NCBI GenBank assembly: GCA_021845505.1
Contig: JAJZVU010000007.1
Location: 1-64,000, forward strand
Direction of reading: 5' to 3'
From: Pseudomonadota bacterium
GTDB taxonomy: Bacteria; Pseudomonadota; Gammaproteobacteria; Burkholderiales; Burkholderiaceae_C
DNA: 64,000 nt
The notes beneath the pieces are model-generated. The model saw only the letters and a list, made by a program, of their open reading frames with translations. It did no database searches and was not told the DNA's origin. Positions 61,001 to 64,000 of this stretch are shown here, in pieces (position 1 is the first letter of the stretch; each line of letters begins with the position of its first letter). Position numbers and translations under genes: made by a program.

Positions 61001-62350
61001 TCAGCGCGTGGCGGCGATCGCCGGCGACTGCGCCGCGTTCGCGATGCGTCCGCTCAGCGGTTTGGCAAGCAGGCCGGACGCCAGTCCGAGCAGCGCGATC
61101 AGCGACAGGTACAGCCCCGGCGCAGCGCGGTCGCCGGTGGCATGGATCAACGCGGTGACCAGCAGCGGGGTGATCGCGGTGAACACCACGGTCGCCATGT
61201 TCAGCGACAGGGCCACGCCGCTGAAGCGCAGGCGCGTGGGAAACAGGTCGGCCAGCAGATAGCTGTAGGTCGCGCTGACCAGCACGTTGGTCATGCCCAG
61301 CATCAGATAGGCCTGCATCGGGCTGATGGCGTGCGAGACCAGTCCCTTGTACACCGGGTAGCCGCCGAGCAGCATCAGCAGCGATCCCAGCGCGTGCAGC
61401 CGACGCGGCGCGATGCGCTGGCCCAGCCAGCCGACCAGCAGGATGGCCGGCGCCATCGCCGCCAGCGCCGCGGCCTGCGCCAGGCCGACATCGTGGACCG
61501 GGTCGTGCAGGACCCTGGTCAGGTAGGCCGGCAGCAGCACGAACAGCATGCTGTTGCCCACGTTGAGGATACTGGAGACCCCGATCCCGGCCAGCACCGG
61601 CAGCGGCATTTCGGCCAGCACCTGGCGCAGCGGGCGGCGCGACACCTGGCCCTTCAGCGCGACGTATTCCTGCGATTCCTCCAGCGAGGTGCGCAGCCAG
61701 TACGACAGCAAGCCCGTGAGCCCGCCGAGCACGAAGGCGATGCGCCAGCCGTAGGCCAGTACCGCCTTGGCAGGCAGATAGGTGTGCACGGCCAGGCTGA
61801 CCAGGGTGGCGAGGACCACGCCGGAATGCAGGCAGAACACCACCATGCCGATCACCAGGCTGGCCTTGCCGGGGATTTCCTCGACGACGTAGGTGATCGA
61901 GCAGGCGAGTTCGCCGGCCAGGAAGAAGCCCTGGGTCAAGCGCAGCAGGACCAGCAGCAGCGGTGCCAGGATGCCGATGCTGGCGTAGGTGGGAAGCAGG
62001 CCGACCGCGATGGTGCAGCCCGACATGACCATCACCGACAGCAGGAACATCGGGCGCCGCCCCAGGCGATCGCCCAGGCTGCCCAGCACGCCTGCGCCGA
62101 GCGGGCGCGACACATACCCCAGCGCGAACACCGCGAAGGCGCTCAGCAGCGCGACAAAGGGATCGCTCTTGGGGAAGAACTGGGTACCGATCTGCAGCGC
62201 GAACACGCCGTAGATGATGAAGTCGTAGATCTCCAGCCCGCCACCCAGGCTGGCCAGCACGACCACCTTCCAGGCACTGCGTCGAGCCGGCACGGCGGCC
62301 GGCGCGATGCCGGTGGTGGCGGTGGCGGTGGCGGTGCTCGCATCGGGCAT
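61001..62350 (-). CDS. MFS permease, metabolite:H+ symporter type
   Basis: Inner-membrane symporter of 449 residues with twelve hydrophobic segments. GGGLEIYDFIIYGVFA in the first helix and SRPLGAGVLGSLGDRLGRRP in loop 2/3 are typical of the MHS family (alpha-ketoglutarate, proline/betaine, citrate and shikimate permeases). It is the first gene of the leftward sulfatase/ComA-like run, divergent from a LysR gene, and so is the likely importer of the substrate, probably a small charged organic acid or zwitterion. A short ACCGCC microsatellite at the start encodes Thr-Ala repeats. Confidence 0.87.
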   Translation of the reverse strand: MPDASTATATATTGIAPAAVPARRSAWKVVVLASLGGGLEIYDFIIYGVFALQIGTQFFPKSDPFVALLSAFAVFALGYVSRPLGAGVLGSLGDRLGRRPMFLLSVMVMSGCTIAVGLLPTYASIGILAPLLLVLLRLTQGFFLAGELACSITYVVEEIPGKASLVIGMVVFCLHSGVVLATLVSLAVHTYLPAKAVLAYGWRIAFVLGGLTGLLSYWLRTSLEESQEYVALKGQVSRRPLRQVLAEMPLPVLAGIGVSSILNVGNSMLFVLLPAYLTRVLHDPVHDVGLAQAAALAAMAPAILLVGWLGQRIAPRRLHALGSLLMLLGGYPVYKGLVSHAISPMQAYLMLGMTNVLVSATYSYLLADLFPTRLRFSGVALSLNMATVVFTAITPLLVTALIHATGDRAAPGLYLSLIALLGLASGLLAKPLSGRIANAAQSPAIAATR

Positions 62351-62446
62351 GTCGTGTCTCCTGCGGGGTGTCGCGAACCGTGGGGCGGTTGTCGCGTGGC
62401 CTTCCACCCCTCGGGCGGGGGCGTGCGGTGGCTTCATGTTGCTGAA

Positions 62447-62506
62447 GGCGCATATAAACGTCAAATGACGGTTTCTTTGTTCGACATCACATTTTTCTTA
62501 TGCGCC
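62447..62506. promoter_or_regulatory. Divergent LysR-type control region
   Basis: GGCGCATA (62447-62454) and TATGCGCC (62499-62506) form a perfect inverted pair 44 bases apart. Between them the dyad CGTCA-AA-TGACG (62459-62470) is the best candidate for the LysR recognition site. The region covers the starts of both the permease and lysR transcripts, the usual layout for LysR control. Confidence 0.55.
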
Positions 62507-62510
62507 TACC

Positions 62511-63497
62511 ATGGACACCGGCGACGTGCCTTCGATCGAGCCCACCATGGACCCCAACGACCGGTTCTTCCAGCGCGGACTCAAGCTCAACCACCTGCGC
62601 CTGCTGGTGCTGTTCGCCGGCCTGGGACAGATCCGGCTGGTCGCCCAGCACCTGCATGTGACCCAGCCCGCGGTGTCCAGGCAGCTTGCCGAACTCGAAG
62701 CCGGCGTGGGCGCGCAGGTGCTGCAGCGGGTGGGCAACCGGCTTCAGTTCACTCCCGTGGGCCAGGCCCTGCTGCGCCGGGCGCGCGAGGTGCTGCTGCA
62801 GCTCGAACAGGCTCGCCATGACATCCACGCGTTGAGCCGGGGCATTTCCGGGACCATCACGGTGGGCGGGGGCAACACCGTGCTGCCGGTGATCGGCGCG
62901 GAGTTCGCGATGGAGCTCAAGCGCCTGGCGCCCTCGGTGGAACTGCGCTTCCAGCAGGGCACCAGCGACGCGCTGTTCCCCCGGCTGGCCTCCGGTGAAC
63001 TGGACCTGGTGTTCAGCCGCGTCCCGCCACCGGCCACACCCACCTCGGAGCTGGTCGGGCAGGCGCTGTTCACCGATCCGGTGGTGGTGGTGTGCGGGCG
63101 CGACCACCCGCTGGCCGCGCGCCGCGCGCTGGAGCCGGCGGACCTGCGCGGCATGGCGTGGGTGCTGCCGCCGCCGGGCTCGCCGACCTTTCTCGCGCTG
63201 CGCGCCTGGATGGACGAACACGGCCTGGACTTTCCCGAGGGTTGCGTGCAGTCCACGGTGCTGGGCCTGAACCAGCAACTGCTGCTGCGCTACCCCTTCC
63301 TCGGGCTGCTGCCGCGCTCGCTGGCCGAACAGGCGAGCCAGTCCGGGCTCCTGCATGTCCTGCACCTGCCCGGCGCGAGCCTGCTTGCGCAAGTCTGGTG
63401 GTACCGCAACGCCAGCAGCGCGAACCCGGTCGTCGACCTGGCATTGGAATGCGCGCAGGCCTTGCAGGCGGCCGCCGTCGGCCGCGAGGCCGGCTGA
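62511..63497 (+). CDS. LysR-family transcriptional regulator
   Basis: Regulator of up to 328 residues. The helix-turn-helix is IRLVAQHLHVTQPAVSRQLAELE (about residues 41-63; given as a region), followed by the LysR ligand domain beginning GTITVGGGNTVLPVIGAEF. It belongs to the CbbR/GbpR-like group judging from the N-terminal LKLNHLRLLVLFAGLGQIR. The ATG at 62511 is used; an ATG at 62547 is possible. It is divergent from the permease-sulfatase-ComA-like run and most likely controls it, with a pathway intermediate as inducer. Confidence 0.88.
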   Translation: MDTGDVPSIEPTMDPNDRFFQRGLKLNHLRLLVLFAGLGQIRLVAQHLHVTQPAVSRQLAELEAGVGAQVLQRVGNRLQFTPVGQALLRRAREVLLQLEQARHDIHALSRGISGTITVGGGNTVLPVIGAEFAMELKRLAPSVELRFQQGTSDALFPRLASGELDLVFSRVPPPATPTSELVGQALFTDPVVVVCGRDHPLAARRALEPADLRGMAWVLPPPGSPTFLALRAWMDEHGLDFPEGCVQSTVLGLNQQLLLRYPFLGLLPRSLAEQASQSGLLHVLHLPGASLLAQVWWYRNASSANPVVDLALECAQALQAAAVGREAG

Positions 63498-63515
63498 GCC
63501 GCGCCGCGCTCAGCC
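63492..63515. terminator. Inverted repeat between convergent lysR and yaeQ
   Basis: GGCTGAGC (63492-63499) pairs perfectly with GCTCAGCC (63508-63515) around 8 bases. It overlaps both convergent stops. There is no T-run. Confidence 0.45.
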
Positions 63516-64000
63516 CTCGGGGCGCTGCAAGGTCTGCAGCGCCACCTCGACCGCCGCCGCCTCGCTGCTGACGGTGATCGCGCCGTCCTGCACCAGGCAC
63601 TGCAGCCGCATGCTGCGCCCGGCCAGCGCCGCCAGCGCCTGCGCGGTGCGCGCCGGCAGCCGCAGCACGCAGAGGTTGCGCAGGCGGGCGAGCCGGCCCT
63701 CGACGGACTTCCACCAGATGTCGCAGCTGGCGGAGTGGCAGACCGCGATCACCTGCTCGGCGCGGCCGCAGGCCTTGCGCAGCCGGGCCTCGTCGGGCTG
63801 GCCGATGTCGATCCACAGCTTGATCGCACCGGTCAGGTCCTTCACCCAGATCTCCGGCTCGTCGACGTCGAACAGGCCCCTGGCCAGCGCGATGCCCTGC
63901 TGCGCGTGCAGCGCATACATCAGCACCCGCACCATCATCCGCTCGTCGGTCTCCGACGGATGGCGGGCGATGGTCAGCGCGAGGTCCTCGTAGCGATGGC
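63510..64000 (-). CDS. yaeQ: YaeQ-family protein, 5' end outside the window
   Basis: Partial gene; about 163 codons are present and the N-terminus lies beyond base 64000. The reading frame continues open upstream of an internal ATG at 63938, through HRYEDLALTIARHPSETDER, which matches the YaeQ family and shows that ATG is not the start. Downstream are the family segments GLFDVDEPEIWVKDLTGAI, WIDIGQPDEARLRKACGRA and the C-terminal VQDGAITVSS. YaeQ is a PD-(D/E)xK-nuclease-like protein; a role in transcription antitermination was once proposed and is unproven. It converges on lysR. Confidence 0.88.
   Translation of the reverse strand, partial: HRYEDLALTIARHPSETDERMMVRVLMYALHAQQGIALARGLFDVDEPEIWVKDLTGAIKLWIDIGQPDEARLRKACGRAEQVIAVCHSASCDIWWKSVEGRLARLRNLCVLRLPARTAQALAALAGRSMRLQCLVQDGAITVSSEAAAVEVALQTLQRPEG

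Overview
The window is a very GC-rich, densely packed stretch of a Gram-negative chromosome or large replicon, most likely from a betaproteobacterium of the Burkholderiales type. The evidence is the aioXSR/aioBA arrangement with a sigma-54 promoter, CaiB/VanB/Rieske catabolic genes, an AfArsR-type ArsR with ACR3, and short gaps with many overlapping start/stop codons. The genus cannot be fixed from the sequence. No rRNA, tRNA, CRISPR array, complete insertion sequence or phage gene was seen.

Layout. (1) About 1-16.8 kb is an arsenic island. It starts with a HlyD/FtsX/ATPase export system, then arsR-arsC-arsC2-acr3-arsI-like and an ECF sigma factor, a dihydrolipoamide-dehydrogenase-like flavoprotein, and the leftward arsenite-sensing operon aioX-aioS-aioR. 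Divergent from that are aioB-aioA, cytochrome c and a nitroreductase. A sigma-54 promoter and two tandem 16-bp dyads between aioX and aioB fit AioR control. Together the genes would sense arsenite, oxidise it in the periplasm, reduce cytoplasmic arsenate and export arsenite. (2) 16.8-24.5 kb holds housekeeping and accessory genes (YecA-like, nitronate monooxygenase, phosphoesterase) and an acyl-CoA ligase/SDR/amidohydrolase operon under a divergent TetR regulator with two matching operators. (3) 24.5-31.5 kb holds a secreted protein, a Sel1-repeat protein and an outer-membrane-protein operon, a hybrid kinase/LuxR-type regulator pair and an MFS permease. (4) 31.6-40.2 kb is a CoA-linked catabolic operon: binding protein, alpha-methylacyl-CoA racemase family, Zn-ribbon/OB protein, thiolase-fold (probably retro-aldolase-like) protein, CaiB transferase and VanB-type reductase. 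It is divergent from a Rieske oxygenase, with a FadR-type GntR regulator beside it.

(5) 40.7-48.7 kb holds glpK, glpD and divergent glpR, followed by a formylglycine-generating enzyme (FGE), a cytoplasmic-type sulfatase and an MFS permease. A 22-bp element (18/22 identical) lies upstream of both glpD and the sulfatase operon, which suggests one regulon. (6) 48.9-53.8 kb is mixed: a divergent NRAMP-like transporter, a tryptophan-dioxygenase-family protein with an in-frame 12-bp repeat, a diguanylate cyclase, a TMEM175-type channel and a small TPR-like membrane protein. (7) 53.9-62.4 kb is the least conventional part. It is a leftward run, divergent from a LysR regulator: MHS-family permease, two sulfatases without signal peptides, a diverged ComA (phosphosulfolactate synthase) homologue, two aldo/keto reductases and a beta-hydroxyacid-type dehydrogenase. 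A 185-bp palindromic, MITE-like element interrupts it. I read it as a candidate uptake-and-desulfation catabolic system for an unknown sulfate ester or organosulfur compound, with the sulfatases activated by the FGE encoded about 12 kb away. The window ends inside a yaeQ homologue.
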